Part shown: positions 42,705 to 53,100 of the stretch, in pieces
How the letters are laid out: the number at the start of each line of letters is the position of its first letter
How positions within the stretch are numbered: the first letter of the stretch is position 1
From: CAZFLM01 sp964519955
Lineage (GTDB): Bacteria; Armatimonadota; Chthonomonadetes; Chthonomonadales; CAJBBX01
Assembly (NCBI GenBank): GCA_964519955.1
Contig: CAZFLM010000018.1
Coordinates: forward strand, 1-64,000
Length of the DNA stretch: 64,000 nucleotides
Reading direction: 5' to 3'
Notes under the pieces: generated by a model
The model's input: only the letters and a program-made list of their open reading frames with translations
The model's database searches: none
Told to the model about the DNA's origin: nothing
Position numbers and translations under genes: made by a program

Positions 42705-44336
42705 TCACTGGTCCGGCGAGGCAGCAAGGCGCGCCTCGCCGCTCACCCAGAGCGAGCCGTCCGCCCCGATCGCCACGCCATAGGCGGCCAGCCCCGCGGG
42801 AAGAGGGATCCGCTCGACCAGCTCGCCCCCGATTGTGTAGACGACGATCCGGCGCGGATTGTGCGACAGGACGTAGAGACGCTCGAGGTGGTCGACCGCG
42901 AGCATCCCGTACGTCGAGCCCGGCAGCGACCAGAGCCGCTCCGGCGCCCCCGCAGCGCTGTACGTCTCGATCGCGCTGCGGCCCGGGTGAACGCGGTGCA
43001 GCGCGATCTCCCCGGTCGACGCCACCGCAATGCCGTCGTACGAGCCCTCCTCCAGGGGATCGCCGATGTCCCGCTCCCACGCCCCCGAGCGTGCCAACAC
43101 GCCGACCGGCGCGGCGCACTGCCCGGAACGCGCCAGGAGCACCTTGCCGGTCGGCCCCGCCGCGAGCTGCGTCACGCGCCCATCCGCGAAGCGCTCCACC
43201 CGCCGCCCGCCCTCCGAGAACGCCAGCACGCCGTCGGTGAGCCAGCCGGATGTAGCCAGAAGGCGCCCGTCGAGATGGAAGGCGAGGCACGCCGCGTCCG
43301 CCAGGCGAGCGCTCGTGCTGGGCGCTCCGGCAAACGCGCGAGCGCTGCTGCCGTCCGGCGCGAGTTCTACGATCTCGGCGGTGTTCAGATCGCGCTGCGC
43401 CAGGCCGTCGCTCACCACGTAGAGGTGGCCCGGTGTGAAGCCACGGTCCGCCGCGGACGGTGGCGCGACGCACACGCCTCGCGCCGCCGCCAACCGGCCC
43501 GCACCTAGCGCTCCCAGGACCTCGCCCGAACGCGACAGGTGCAGCACTACGCCGCAGTCCCTTGAGCGCGCCAGCCTGTCCGACCGCAGCGGGATTGCTG
43601 CCGCCCCTCCGACGAGCATCAGCGCAAGGCCCACGTCGGCCACCCGGCGCAGCGCCGAGCTGCTCGTGGCGTTCTCCGTGTCGGTCATGCCGGCCAGCAG
43701 CCGGTAGAGCACATCCTCGTCCAGCACATCGTGGTCGGTGGTCCGGTGCACAAACTCCAGCGTGTCCATCTCCAGATAGCCGAGCGCGACCGCGCGTGCC
43801 ACCGCCTGCATCGGTTTGCTCACTCCCAGCCGCCGGTAGATCTGGGCGAAGTGGGTGTCCACCGTGCGCGGGGCGATGCGCAGCCGCCTGGCGATCTCCT
43901 TGTGCGGCACGTCGCGGCTGGCCTCGCGCAGCAGCTCGACCTGTCGCCTGGTCAGCAGGGCCCGGCGCTCGCCGCATGGGGGCGGGACGGCGCGCCGCTC
44001 CGGGAACAGCCTGGCGAGCGCATGCGCCAGCACGTCGCGTTCGCCGTAAGCCTCCGAGAGGGCTGCCACGAACTCCGCGTGCTGCTCGCCGCCGCCCAGG
44101 CGCTCGACCACCGCGTCCACCACGTCCAGGAGCCAGCGGGCGGACGATCCGGCGTCGCTCGCGGGTCCGGCGCAGCGCTGCTCGGCAGCGGGGACCGGGC
44201 GACCGGGCGTTCTGTACGGCGCAGCGAGGGCCTCACCCGCCAGCAGCAGCGCCGTCGCCAGCGGGTCGCCGGGGCGGTCCCGGTGGCCGGGCGCACTCAG
44301 TGAGGCCGCGACCGACAGATACCTCGCAACGGACAT
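42705..44336 (-). CDS. LuxR-type HTH regulator fused to a membrane segment and beta-propeller
   Basis: A one-protein sensor-regulator of 543 residues. A helical N-terminus is followed by a LuxR-type helix-turn-helix at about 128-185 (LTRRQVELLREASRDVPHKE; RRLRIAPRTVDTHFAQIYRR then LGVSK). Next comes a likely transmembrane helix at about 233-250 (VADVGLALMLVGGAAAIPL), and then about 290 residues of repeated beta blades of the NHL/six-bladed propeller kind (PGHLYVVSDGLAQRDL; HLDGRLLATSGWLTDGVLAF; LERLYVLSHNPRRIVVYTIG; GVAIGADGSLWVSGEARL). Expected topology: DNA-binding domain in the cytoplasm, propeller outside, so an external signal could act directly on transcription. It starts 22 bp after the caspase-like gene on the same strand. 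Targets are unknown; the palindrome at 11568-11585 is a candidate. Confidence 0.85.
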   Translation of the reverse strand: MSVARYLSVAASLSAPGHRDRPGDPLATALLLAGEALAAPYRTPGRPVPAAEQRCAGPASDAGSSARWLLDVVDAVVERLGGGEQHAEFVAALSEAYGERDVLAHALARLFPERRAVPPPCGERRALLTRRQVELLREASRDVPHKEIARRLRIAPRTVDTHFAQIYRRLGVSKPMQAVARAVALGYLEMDTLEFVHRTTDHDVLDEDVLYRLLAGMTDTENATSSSALRRVADVGLALMLVGGAAAIPLRSDRLARSRDCGVVLHLSRSGEVLGALGAGRLAAARGVCVAPPSAADRGFTPGHLYVVSDGLAQRDLNTAEIVELAPDGSSARAFAGAPSTSARLADAACLAFHLDGRLLATSGWLTDGVLAFSEGGRRVERFADGRVTQLAAGPTGKVLLARSGQCAAPVGVLARSGAWERDIGDPLEEGSYDGIAVASTGEIALHRVHPGRSAIETYSAAGAPERLWSLPGSTYGMLAVDHLERLYVLSHNPRRIVVYTIGGELVERIPLPAGLAAYGVAIGADGSLWVSGEARLAASPDQ

Positions 44337-44358
44337 GGCACGCCCACCCAGCCAGCGC

Positions 44359-47300
44359 TCACTTGCCGCCCGACGTCAGCGGCCCGAACACGATGAGTTC
44401 CTTGTTCCGGTCTGTCACGTCCTTCAGCTCGATGAGGTCCTGCGGCCCCGGGTAGTGCGGCTTCGGCGCGCCCTTGTCGATGGACGCCGCCTTCTTGACG
44501 AGGTCGGACAGCACGGGCCCCACCTTCTCGATCAGGTCCTTCACCGAGACGGCCGCACCGTCGCCGAAGCCCCGCACAGCCTGGTCGACCGCGAACGTGA
44601 AGAACCCGTTGCGGAACTTGCCGACATCGCCGTAGTCGATGGCGTAGGCCGGGTCGGGGCTGTTCTCTTTCGAGGTCTGGTCCAGCCGGCAGGAGTACAG
44701 CGGGAAGTAGTCGTACGCGGGCGGCGTGCCGGACTCGAGAACCAGCTTGGAGACGTCCGCCGAGCGGCACGCGTCGTAGAGGCCGATGATGGTCGGCTTA
44801 CTCTTGCCGGGGCCGAACGAGGAGCCGATCAGCGTCGGTATCGTGACGGGAGCGAACTGCTCGCCGTCGGCGCAGACGAACGCGTTGCAGGGCGGGCCGC
44901 CCTCGTTCTCCTTGGTGTTCCCGTGACCGGAGAAGAAGATCAGAACATGGCGCGCGTGCACTGCCTCGATGCGCACCTTGAGCCGGGCCACGGCGCTATG
45001 GAGCACGCGGGCCGTCACCGTCTGCCCCAGTTCCGCCTTGTAGTCCTCGCCCACCCCGTTCGTGTCCAGCGAGGGCTTGCCGCCGCCGTTCTTGCCGTAC
45101 ACGTACACGATGTTGGCGTCCTGATAGCCAAAACGCTCCTTGAGCAGCGCCCTGATCGTCTGGGCATCCTTGACCGCGTAGCTGAGAGACTGGTACCGCT
45201 TGTCCGCATAGTAGTCATTGCCCACGACGAGTGCGACGGCGGGCCCAACCACGTTCAGCGTCGCCGTGGCGGGCGGGCTCGGGTCGCTGTTCGGCGCCGT
45301 CGCCCGCACCTGCAGATCGTACGCCCCGACAGGCAGCCGACCGGCCGGTATCGGGAGCCGCTTGACGCTGAAGACCTTCGCCGGATCGTCCGCGGCTGTC
45401 CACGGCACGTCCTCGGTCGGGCGCAGCTTGTTGATCGCTCGCCACTCCACCTTCGCCGCCGCGACGCTGAGGGTGCAGGAGATGATCGCCGCCTCGTTCG
45501 TTCCGCCTTCGCCGACGCCGGCCTCGTATGCCTGGGGCCGCACCTGCACCGCGATCTGCTGCACCACCTTTACCTCGTCGAGCGCAATCTCGACCGGCAT
45601 GGTCGCGCTGTCGATGCCCTTCTCCGGGATATAGAGTTCCGCCTTGAGCGTCTTCGCGCCTTGCTCGAGTGGCGGCACATCCTGCCCCTTGATCCTGAAC
45701 GTGACCACCCCTCGTTCCCGCGCACCGGTGATCGGGGCCGTCTGCCCTTGCCACCGCAGAGCCAGGGTCGGGACATCGCTCCTGAACCACAGGTTCTCCC
45801 CGAACTTGCCCTGCGTGACCTCAAGCTGATGGCCGCTGACGTCCTCCGACTGCAGCACCGCGTGCAAGAGCTTGCCCGCCAGAGCCTTGGCCCTGGGACG
45901 CAGCGCCTCGTCGTCCGACGCAGCGAGCGCGGAGACCCCGGCGATGGCCTTCGCCACACGCTCCGCAACGGGCGGAACCGGGCTCGGGTCCTGGATGGCG
46001 GCGACCGCGCCCTCCACCTGGTCGACGGCGTTCCGCAGCGCCGCGTCGCGCAGATACACCTTCACCGTCTTGAGGCCGTCCGGCAGCGGCGCGCGGATCG
46101 CCTTGAGCTGGTTCTGCCAGTCAGCCGGCCAGCCCGCCGAGTTCAGCGGCTCGACACGCCTGGCGGCGTCCGCCTTGGCAGTCAGCACCTGGGGCGCTGC
46201 CGCGGACCCCTCGAGGCGCACGCTCGCGGTAAGAGCAGGCAGGGGCGCGGGCGGCGCCGAGATGCCGCCCGCCGGCAGGTAGACGAGTCCGCTCACGACT
46301 CCGCTGTTCTTGTCCACCATATCGTCGAGGGCCGGCCCCTTCGCGATCTCCACGCCCGCGATGCTCAGCTTCTCGACGCTCGACTGCCCGGCCTTCCAGC
46401 TCGGGATGGCGAGCTTGACGTACGCCAGCTTCGAGTCGGGGTTCCACTCCAGGGCCGCCACGTCCACAAACTTGGGCGGTTCCGGCACCGGCTTGATGCG
46501 GTCGAGCGCCGCCACGACCAGATCACCGAGGCCCACTCCGTCGGCGTAGTCCTTCTTCACCCGCTCCAGGTCCGGCTTGGCCTTGGCGTAGCCCGGCACG
46601 AGTACGTCGGAGACCAGCGCGCGCACCGCGGACCGGGCCTCCTCTCCGCGGGCCGCATCCCCGAGCAGCCCCTTGTACGCCGAAGCGGCCCCCTCGGCCA
46701 GGGCGAGCGCGGCCTTCCGCTCCTCTGGCTTGTCCTCGCCCGGCAGGCTCTTGACGCGCGCCAGCCTGGCCATCGGCTCGGCCTCGGGCATTGCCCCCAC
46801 CGTCGCCCCGTACTCCTTCTCGTCAGCCGCCTGCGCGGGCCCCGCGCTCACCCGCCCGCTCGCGGACTTGCCCGAGTGCGCCATCGTGACCGACACTGAG
46901 ACGCCCGAGGAGGCATCGATCCTGGGGAACAGGTACACCCGCGTGGTCGGCCGCCCGCCCTCGCCGCCGGACTTGCTGCACCGGTCGAGGTCCGCGTAGG
47001 GCACGCCATTCACGCGCAGCTCCTGCACCGCCTCGTAGTCCGTCACCTCGGCCCGCACCAGGGCGACCGGCGACTCCTTGAGGCTGCGCACCGAGAGGCT
47101 GAGCACCGGCTGGCTCGACGACGCGATCCTGATCGGCCCCGACAGAGCAGCCACCTCCGCCGGCGGCGTGCCGCGCCGAATAACCGCCTCCAGGCTGGTC
47201 GACTCGTTGATAGCGACATCGAATGCGGGCACCGGCACCCGGGCGCTGCCGGCCTTCAGCGCCAGCCTGCCCCGCTCCGCCTTGCCGGCCTGCTCCCGCA

Positions 47301-48579
47301 CAACCAGCTCGTCGCCCTCGGCGGCGTTCTCCACGTCGAAGGCCAGCGAACTCACCGTGCGCCCGGCGATCTCGCCCGCGAACCCCTCGGCGAGCTTCAG
47401 CGACGGCAGCGTCTGGACCGAGATCGGCCCCTCCTCCCGCACGAAGACCCTCCGATACGCATCCGCGAGTTTGCGGCCGGCCGGGATGTCCGAGACGACC
47501 TTCACCGTGAGCACACGCGTGCCCCGCGGCAGCGGCACGTCGCCACTGCCGGTGCGCTTGGCGTCGGGCAGCGGCGCCCCGCCCTGCGCGTCGACGACCG
47601 TTACCTCCAGCGGGATGGGGCTGTCGTCCACCGACACGCTGATCGGCGCCACGAGCTGCCCGGCAGCGGGCTGGCCAGGCCAGGCCTTCAGCGGCCGCAC
47701 GACCCACGCCAGCGCCTGCGTCATCCCGGACTGGACGTCCGCCTCGAACTCCTGGCGCGCCACGGGCAGGTTCTGCTTCTGGACGCTCTGTCGCTTGGTC
47801 CGCGGGTCTTGCGCCTTCCGAGCCTCCTCCTCGGCCAGGGCATACACCCAGGCGGCCAGCACCGGTTCAGTCGGGATGGGCATCTGGGTGGTCGCCTTGG
47901 ACGTGGCCTCCGCCTGCGAGAGGGCGGCGAACAGCGCCAGCACCCGCTCCTTCTCGCGCTCCTCCTGGAACCGCTGCTTGCCGTGCCACAGCCCCAGCGC
48001 AGCCTGCACCAGCATGCGGAGGACGGCGGGAGACATGTAGACGTCGTCGCGGCACCCGTCCCGCGAGCTGCCGTAAGGCTCCACCAGGGCCTCCAGCGCC
48101 CCGTTTGCGCCTGCCCGATAGGCCGAGCCCAGGTAGTCGTATGCGCTCGCCCAATCGGCGTTCGCGGCATCGGGCGTGTCGGCCAGGCGCGCAGCCATCC
48201 AGTACGCGTAGCCTGCGGCCAGACGGGGGAAGTAGGCCTTCGCGGCAGGGACGTCGTCCTTGACGATCTCGTCGCTCTGGGGCGAGGGGAACTGCTTGCG
48301 CATGGTCCCGGTGACGCGCTCGGGCACGCTGGCGGCGAGCTGCCACGCGGCGGCGCCCGCGGCCTCGAAGGCATCGTGCGCGGCCCGGCGCTTGGCTGCG
48401 TCGCTCCCAGCCTCGCGGGCGCTCTTCTGGGCCGCGGCCAGCCTGTCGACCACCTTGGTCCACGCAGCCATCTTGGCGTTGTCGTCCAGCCCCTTCTGGG
48501 CCGCGGCCGGCCGAGCCACAGCGCACCAGCAGGCGACGAGCGCTAGCCAGACCCACGTACGCAAGCGCGGCGTTCTCAC
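44359..48579 (-). CDS. Exported caspase-like (C14) protease with long beta-rich N-terminal region
   Basis: A large peptidase of clan CD. The C-terminal ~260 residues are a caspase/metacaspase domain: VALVVGNDYYADKRYQSLSY, then LIFFSGHG with catalytic His1219 and LYDACRS with catalytic Cys1271. Members cleave after Asp or, in most bacterial metacaspases, after Arg/Lys; specificity cannot be read here. The first ~1100 residues have a helical part (to ~330) and then many beta-sandwich-like segments. I start at GTG 48579 because AGGAGGAG is ideally spaced and gives a good signal peptide (RTWVWLALVACWCAVARPAA), making it exported; an ATG at 48633 lacks this. First gene of the minus-strand operon with the LuxR-type and TPR genes. 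Bacterial caspases appear in programmed death and defence; a link to the injection system is inference. Confidence 0.87.
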   Translation of the reverse strand: MRTPRLRTWVWLALVACWCAVARPAAAQKGLDDNAKMAAWTKVVDRLAAAQKSAREAGSDAAKRRAAHDAFEAAGAAAWQLAASVPERVTGTMRKQFPSPQSDEIVKDDVPAAKAYFPRLAAGYAYWMAARLADTPDAANADWASAYDYLGSAYRAGANGALEALVEPYGSSRDGCRDDVYMSPAVLRMLVQAALGLWHGKQRFQEEREKERVLALFAALSQAEATSKATTQMPIPTEPVLAAWVYALAEEEARKAQDPRTKRQSVQKQNLPVARQEFEADVQSGMTQALAWVVRPLKAWPGQPAAGQLVAPISVSVDDSPIPLEVTVVDAQGGAPLPDAKRTGSGDVPLPRGTRVLTVKVVSDIPAGRKLADAYRRVFVREEGPISVQTLPSLKLAEGFAGEIAGRTVSSLAFDVENAAEGDELVVREQAGKAERGRLALKAGSARVPVPAFDVAINESTSLEAVIRRGTPPAEVAALSGPIRIASSSQPVLSLSVRSLKESPVALVRAEVTDYEAVQELRVNGVPYADLDRCSKSGGEGGRPTTRVYLFPRIDASSGVSVSVTMAHSGKSASGRVSAGPAQAADEKEYGATVGAMPEAEPMARLARVKSLPGEDKPEERKAALALAEGAASAYKGLLGDAARGEEARSAVRALVSDVLVPGYAKAKPDLERVKKDYADGVGLGDLVVAALDRIKPVPEPPKFVDVAALEWNPDSKLAYVKLAIPSWKAGQSSVEKLSIAGVEIAKGPALDDMVDKNSGVVSGLVYLPAGGISAPPAPLPALTASVRLEGSAAAPQVLTAKADAARRVEPLNSAGWPADWQNQLKAIRAPLPDGLKTVKVYLRDAALRNAVDQVEGAVAAIQDPSPVPPVAERVAKAIAGVSALAASDDEALRPRAKALAGKLLHAVLQSEDVSGHQLEVTQGKFGENLWFRSDVPTLALRWQGQTAPITGARERGVVTFRIKGQDVPPLEQGAKTLKAELYIPEKGIDSATMPVEIALDEVKVVQQIAVQVRPQAYEAGVGEGGTNEAAIISCTLSVAAAKVEWRAINKLRPTEDVPWTAADDPAKVFSVKRLPIPAGRLPVGAYDLQVRATAPNSDPSPPATATLNVVGPAVALVVGNDYYADKRYQSLSYAVKDAQTIRALLKERFGYQDANIVYVYGKNGGGKPSLDTNGVGEDYKAELGQTVTARVLHSAVARLKVRIEAVHARHVLIFFSGHGNTKENEGGPPCNAFVCADGEQFAPVTIPTLIGSSFGPGKSKPTIIGLYDACRSADVSKLVLESGTPPAYDYFPLYSCRLDQTSKENSPDPAYAIDYGDVGKFRNGFFTFAVDQAVRGFGDGAAVSVKDLIEKVGPVLSDLVKKAASIDKGAPKPHYPGPQDLIELKDVTDRNKELIVFGPLTSGGK

Positions 48580-48676
48580 GGGCTCCTCCTGCTGTCGCAG
48601 TGCGCGGCCGGTGGCCTGCCGCAACAGCATCACGGGGGCACACCTACCTATACGAAGGCGATGCGGCGCTCAGTGA

Positions 48677-48718
48677 CCTTGCTGCCGTGCACCGGAGGCC
48701 CGACGCACGGCAGCAAGG
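48677..48718 (-). terminator. Strong stem-loop downstream of the outer-membrane protein gene
   Basis: Perfect 14-bp stem CCTTGCTGCCGTGC (48677-48690) with GCACGGCAGCAAGG (48705-48718), 14-nt loop, 39 bases past the stop of the minus-strand barrel gene. It also isolates the caspase operon from that gene. Confidence 0.65.
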
Positions 48719-48757
48719 AACGGTCGAGCGGCCGCGAGGCCGCCAGGGCGATCCGGC

Positions 48758-50029
48758 CTAGAAGAACAGCCGCCCGCTGATGGTGTACTGAAGCAGGCCG
48801 CTGCTCGTCAGGTACTCCATCGCCCAGTCGGCGGCGTAGAGCGTGTCCTGGTAGCCCGGGCGCTTGGCCTGGTAGCTCATGCCGAACGTGACGGCATTGT
48901 CCGACTCGAACAGGCGGTCGTTCGCGTTGGCGACGGTCCGGAAGCCCAGGCGCAGCGGCATCCGATAGCGCATCGTCGTGTTGAAGAACCCGGGCACGTA
49001 CTCGACGCCGAGGTGCCAGTTCGTCACCGCGCGGCGCGAGTCGAGCCGGTCGGGCCCGTTGGCGCTGGAGTAGTACTGGATCTCGGCCGAGCCGACGAAC
49101 TTGTCCTTCTTGTCGCGCTTGTCGTCCTTCACCGCCACCGAGTAGCCCTCATAGGCGACTCCGAACGTCAAGCGGTCCGGCAGCTCGTTGTTGAAGATGT
49201 CGCCCTGATCGTTCAGGCGGTGCAGCTTGGGGCCCAGCCGATAGGTGAGGCCGGCCGACCACTGGCCGTCCTCCATCTCCTCGGTGCCCCTAATCGGATA
49301 CCTCGGGCGGACGGCGACGCCAACCAGTACCCCGGTGCCGCGGCCGTTCGTGCGTCCCTGGTAGGCGCTGGTGCTGACGTTCTCACCCTCGGTCGTCGTC
49401 GTGGTGCTGGCGACGCTCTGGTCCTGGTTGGTGGTGAACAGCGAGAGGCCCCACCCGAGGGTCAGGCGCCCGCGCATCAGCATCTCCTGCCGCCCGAACC
49501 CGAGCGTGACGAAGGAGTTGCGGACCAGATACTGCAGGTCCGTCACCGTCCTGACGCCCGTCGGCTGGTCGGTCATGTCCGAGTGCAGGGCCAGGTCAGC
49601 GTAGCCGCCCAGGGCATAGCTGAGACCGAACGTGCCGAGGTTCTTGACCGGGTAGGTCACCCCGGCGAACGACAACTGCGGCGGCTTCATGCTCACAGAG
49701 AGCGACGCGGCGGTGTTCACGGCGAAGACCTTGTTCCGCGACACCGAGCGCATCTCCGCCTCGAAGGCCGGCACGGTCAGCAGGCCCAGCTTGGCGGGGT
49801 TCCAGAACGTCGCGCTCACGTCGTCCGCGATCGCGGTGAAGGCGCTGCCCATACCGACAGAGCGGGATCCCACGCCCATCGTCTGGAGCAGGTCAGGGCC
49901 GAACTTCTTCGCCGGCTGAGTGAAGGCCACCGGTAGATCCTGCGCCAGCAGGCGGCCCGCGGGCGCCAGCGCCAAGAACGCGCAGGCCGCCGCCACCGAC
50001 ATCCGGCGCCAAGGTGTGGCTCGTGTCAT
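48758..50029 (-). CDS. Outer-membrane beta-barrel protein (PorV/FadL-like)
   Basis: A 423-residue outer-membrane protein: signal peptide (SVAAACAFLALAPAGRLLAQ), the PorV/UPF0164-type N-terminus (TMGVGSRSVGMGSAFTAIAD then DVSATFWNPAKLG), many alternating amphipathic strands (FAGVTYPVKNLGTFGLSYAL; LTLGWGLSLF; RYRMPLRLGFRTV), and a final strand ending in Phe (YTISGRLFF), the usual signal for barrel insertion. The family includes hydrophobic-compound transporters and the type IX secretion shuttle PorV. No other T9SS genes are in the window, so transport or secretion partner is unknown. It shows that the host has an outer membrane. It is downstream of the Ig-repeat gene, with a hairpin between. 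Confidence 0.87.
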   Translation of the reverse strand: MTRATPWRRMSVAAACAFLALAPAGRLLAQDLPVAFTQPAKKFGPDLLQTMGVGSRSVGMGSAFTAIADDVSATFWNPAKLGLLTVPAFEAEMRSVSRNKVFAVNTAASLSVSMKPPQLSFAGVTYPVKNLGTFGLSYALGGYADLALHSDMTDQPTGVRTVTDLQYLVRNSFVTLGFGRQEMLMRGRLTLGWGLSLFTTNQDQSVASTTTTTEGENVSTSAYQGRTNGRGTGVLVGVAVRPRYPIRGTEEMEDGQWSAGLTYRLGPKLHRLNDQGDIFNNELPDRLTFGVAYEGYSVAVKDDKRDKKDKFVGSAEIQYYSSANGPDRLDSRRAVTNWHLGVEYVPGFFNTTMRYRMPLRLGFRTVANANDRLFESDNAVTFGMSYQAKRPGYQDTLYAADWAMEYLTSSGLLQYTISGRLFF

Positions 50030-50063
50030 CAGATCGGTTTCCTTTCCGCTGGGAGTGAGCGAA

Positions 50064-50102
50064 GGGCACGCCCGGAACGCTGGTGCGCTGCGGGGCGTGC
50101 CC
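50064..50102 (-). terminator. Stem-loop between Ig-repeat and barrel genes
   Basis: GGGCACGCCC (50064-50073) pairs perfectly with GGGCGTGCCC (50093-50102), loop of 19, directly after the Ig-repeat gene stop on the minus strand. It could lower read-through into the barrel gene. Confidence 0.5.
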
Positions 50103-50108
50103 CGCCCA

Positions 50109-53100
50109 CTAGTTCAGCCCTATCCGGATGAAGCGCTTGACAGCAGCGCTCTGGTTGCTCACCACGTCCTCGGCATTCGACACGGTGACCACGTACTGCT
50201 GGCCGACCTTGAACACGCTCTTGCCGATGGGGATGTTCCAGACCACCGTGTACCCGGTCTTGGCGCTGCCCGACAGCGTCGCGGTGCCGTTCGTCGTGGA
50301 GCTGGTGCCACGGACTGCGGCGGCCAGGTTGTAGGTCGCGCCCACCAGAGCGCCCTCCGACCAAGTCTTCTTGACCTTGTCGACCACGGCGATCCGGATC
50401 TGGAGCGTAACCTGGGGCACGTCGCTCACGACCTTGAGAGGCACCCCGTTCGTGGGCGTGATCCTGAACCTCAGGCCCATGCTGGACCCCGGTGTGATGG
50501 GCACCCACATGGCCTTGGTCGCGTACTGGCTCGGCGACGGATAGCCGAGGAGCGGCGGGTACGAGACGCCGATGGTCGGCGGCGTCTCGCTGTAGGTCGC
50601 GGTGATGGTGGCGGGCGCGGACTGCTCGCCGGCGCCGTTCAGCGCGACGAGCCTGAACGCGAGCGCGCCCTCAGTGGTGAGCGATGCCGGCGGGCTCGCC
50701 CACGACCAGGTCTTGGGGTTCGTCGCGGCGGTCTGCTGGTCGAGCGTGGTGCCGTTGAGCTGGAGCCGCCAGCCGTTCTGGTTCGTGAAGTCGCCCCGCA
50801 GGATGCCCTGGGCGCCCGTGACAGCCACGCGGTAGGCCGCGCCGAGGTAGATCGCCGCGTCCGGGTAGATGGAGTTCGATGGATCGGCGATCGGCGTTAC
50901 CGGCGTGCCGTTCTCGTTCACCGCGCCGGCGGCCGCCAGCAGCGTGAGCTTCGCGGTCGGGGTGCTGACCACGGTGAACGAGACCGTCTCGTCGCCCGCC
51001 GTCACAGATGCGCCGGCGTTCCCGGCCTCGTCGGTGGCGGTCAGCGTGGCGGTGTAGACCTGGCCGACGGTCAGATCGGGAAGTGTCACGGTGAAGCTGC
51101 CCGTCGTCGTGCCCAGGTCGTAGACGCCCGTGGATCCGCCGGGCGGGGCAGGCGTCACGGTCAGCGTCGCGGACCCCGGCCAGGTCTCGATGATCGAGCC
51201 GGAGATCGTGACGGGGTTCCGCACGCTGGCGCCCTCGACCGGGATGTCGATCTTGAGGCGCGGGCCAGTGCGGTCGACGCGGAACGTCCGCGGCGCGGAC
51301 TGCCCCATCGTGCCGGCGAGGTTCGTCACCTGCGCCACGATGGTGTGCGTCCTCTCCTCAGCGGCCGTCGTGTAGGTCGTGCTGAAGTCCGGCGCAGCCA
51401 CGGCGACCGGAGTGACCGAGGAGCCGTCCACCAGGACGACGACCTTGGTCGTGTCCGGGTGGCTCGTACCGACGGTCCCGGCGATGGCTACCGTCGCCGT
51501 GCTGAACAACGCGTTCGCCGCCGGCGCGGAGATGGTCGGTGCTGGCGTGCCATTGTCGACGGTGACGTTGACCGTGGTGCTGGTCTGCACGCTGTCGACC
51601 AGATCCGTCACTTCCAACTGGAGCGCGTGGGGGCCATCGAGCCCAACCGTGTTCCACGAGTAGGACGTGAACCCCAAGAGGCCGCTCGGGTCGGGCGAGA
51701 TGCCTGTCCCAAGCAATCGCCAGGACTTCGGCGTAGCGGTCCCACTGGTGCCAGCGATGGTCACGGTGCCCTTGACGAAGGAGCCATCCACGGGGTTGGT
51801 GATCTGCGGTGCCGCTCCGGTGTTGATAACGGTCACGTCGACAGGCGCGCTCAGCGTCGAGCTTCCCGCCAGGTCGGTGATCTGCAACTGGAGCGCGTGG
51901 GCGCCATCGGCCGACGAGGTGGTGTTCCAGCTATACCCCGGGAACGCCCCCGCGCCGCTCGGGTCTGTCGCCAGACCGGTACCCAGTAGGCGCCAGGCGG
52001 ACGGATTGGCCTCGACGACGGTCGCCGTCACCGACACCGTGCCGCTGATGATGGCGCCGTCCGGTGGCGAGGTGATCGTGACCGCAGGCGCCGTATTGTC
52101 TATGGTCACGGCGACAGCGGCGCTCGTGGCCGTTACACCCGCCTTGTCAGTTACCCGCAGTTGCACGGAGTGCGAGCCGTCGGACGATGCGGTCGTGTCC
52201 CAGTTGTACGACACGAAGCTGCCCGTCCCGTTGGGAGCCGTCGCCAAACCGGTTCCGAGCAAGGTCCAGGACGCGGCGTAGGCGGTTCCGTTCGAGCCGG
52301 CCACCGTCACGTTGCCCTTGAGATACTGCCCGGCCGTCGGAGCCGTGACGACGGGCGTGGGCGGCGCGATGATCATCACCGGGTTGGCCAGATCGACCGT
52401 GGTCGACGTGCCGACCTGATCGGTCACGACGAGGCGGAACGTGTGTCGTCCATCCTTGGTGGCGGTGGGGTAGTTGTAGGTCTGTGCAGCCACGTTCGCG
52501 ACGCCGCTGATAGCCGTGGCGGCGCCGTTGTCCTGCAGGACCCACGATGCGATGTTGGCGTCGTTGGCGGTGATCGTGAAGACGATGTTGTCCGTCACCG
52601 CGTCCGGATAGTAGTAGTTGCCGTCCGCGTCGAGCACCCGATCCACTGCGAGTGCGCCGGTTGGCGCCGTGGTATCGACGACGATGCTTCCGGTCTGAGC
52701 CAGGCTGAGGTTACCCGCCGAGTCGGTGGCGGTGATCGTCACCTGGTACGTGCCGGCGGCGAGGGCCGATGGTGGGGTCCAGCCCCAGGCTGCGGGATCG
52801 GCGATGCCGGCGGCCGAGCCTGGCGCCAGTTCGGCGTTGTGTGTGACCACAGTCGTGCCGTCCGGATAGAGCAGCGACACACTCACACGCACCACGCCGT
52901 TCGCGTCGCTGGTGGTCCCCGTGATCACCGGCAGGCCCGTCGCGTAGGAGGGAATGGTCGCGGCGAGTGTCGGGCGGGTCGTGTCGACGATGACCGACCG
53001 GTTGTACGTCGCCGACCACGTCGCGCCCTCCAGGTACCGCGCGCTCACCGTCACCAGGCCGTCGGGTCCCATCGTGAGCGCGTAGAGCGCCGGCACGCAA

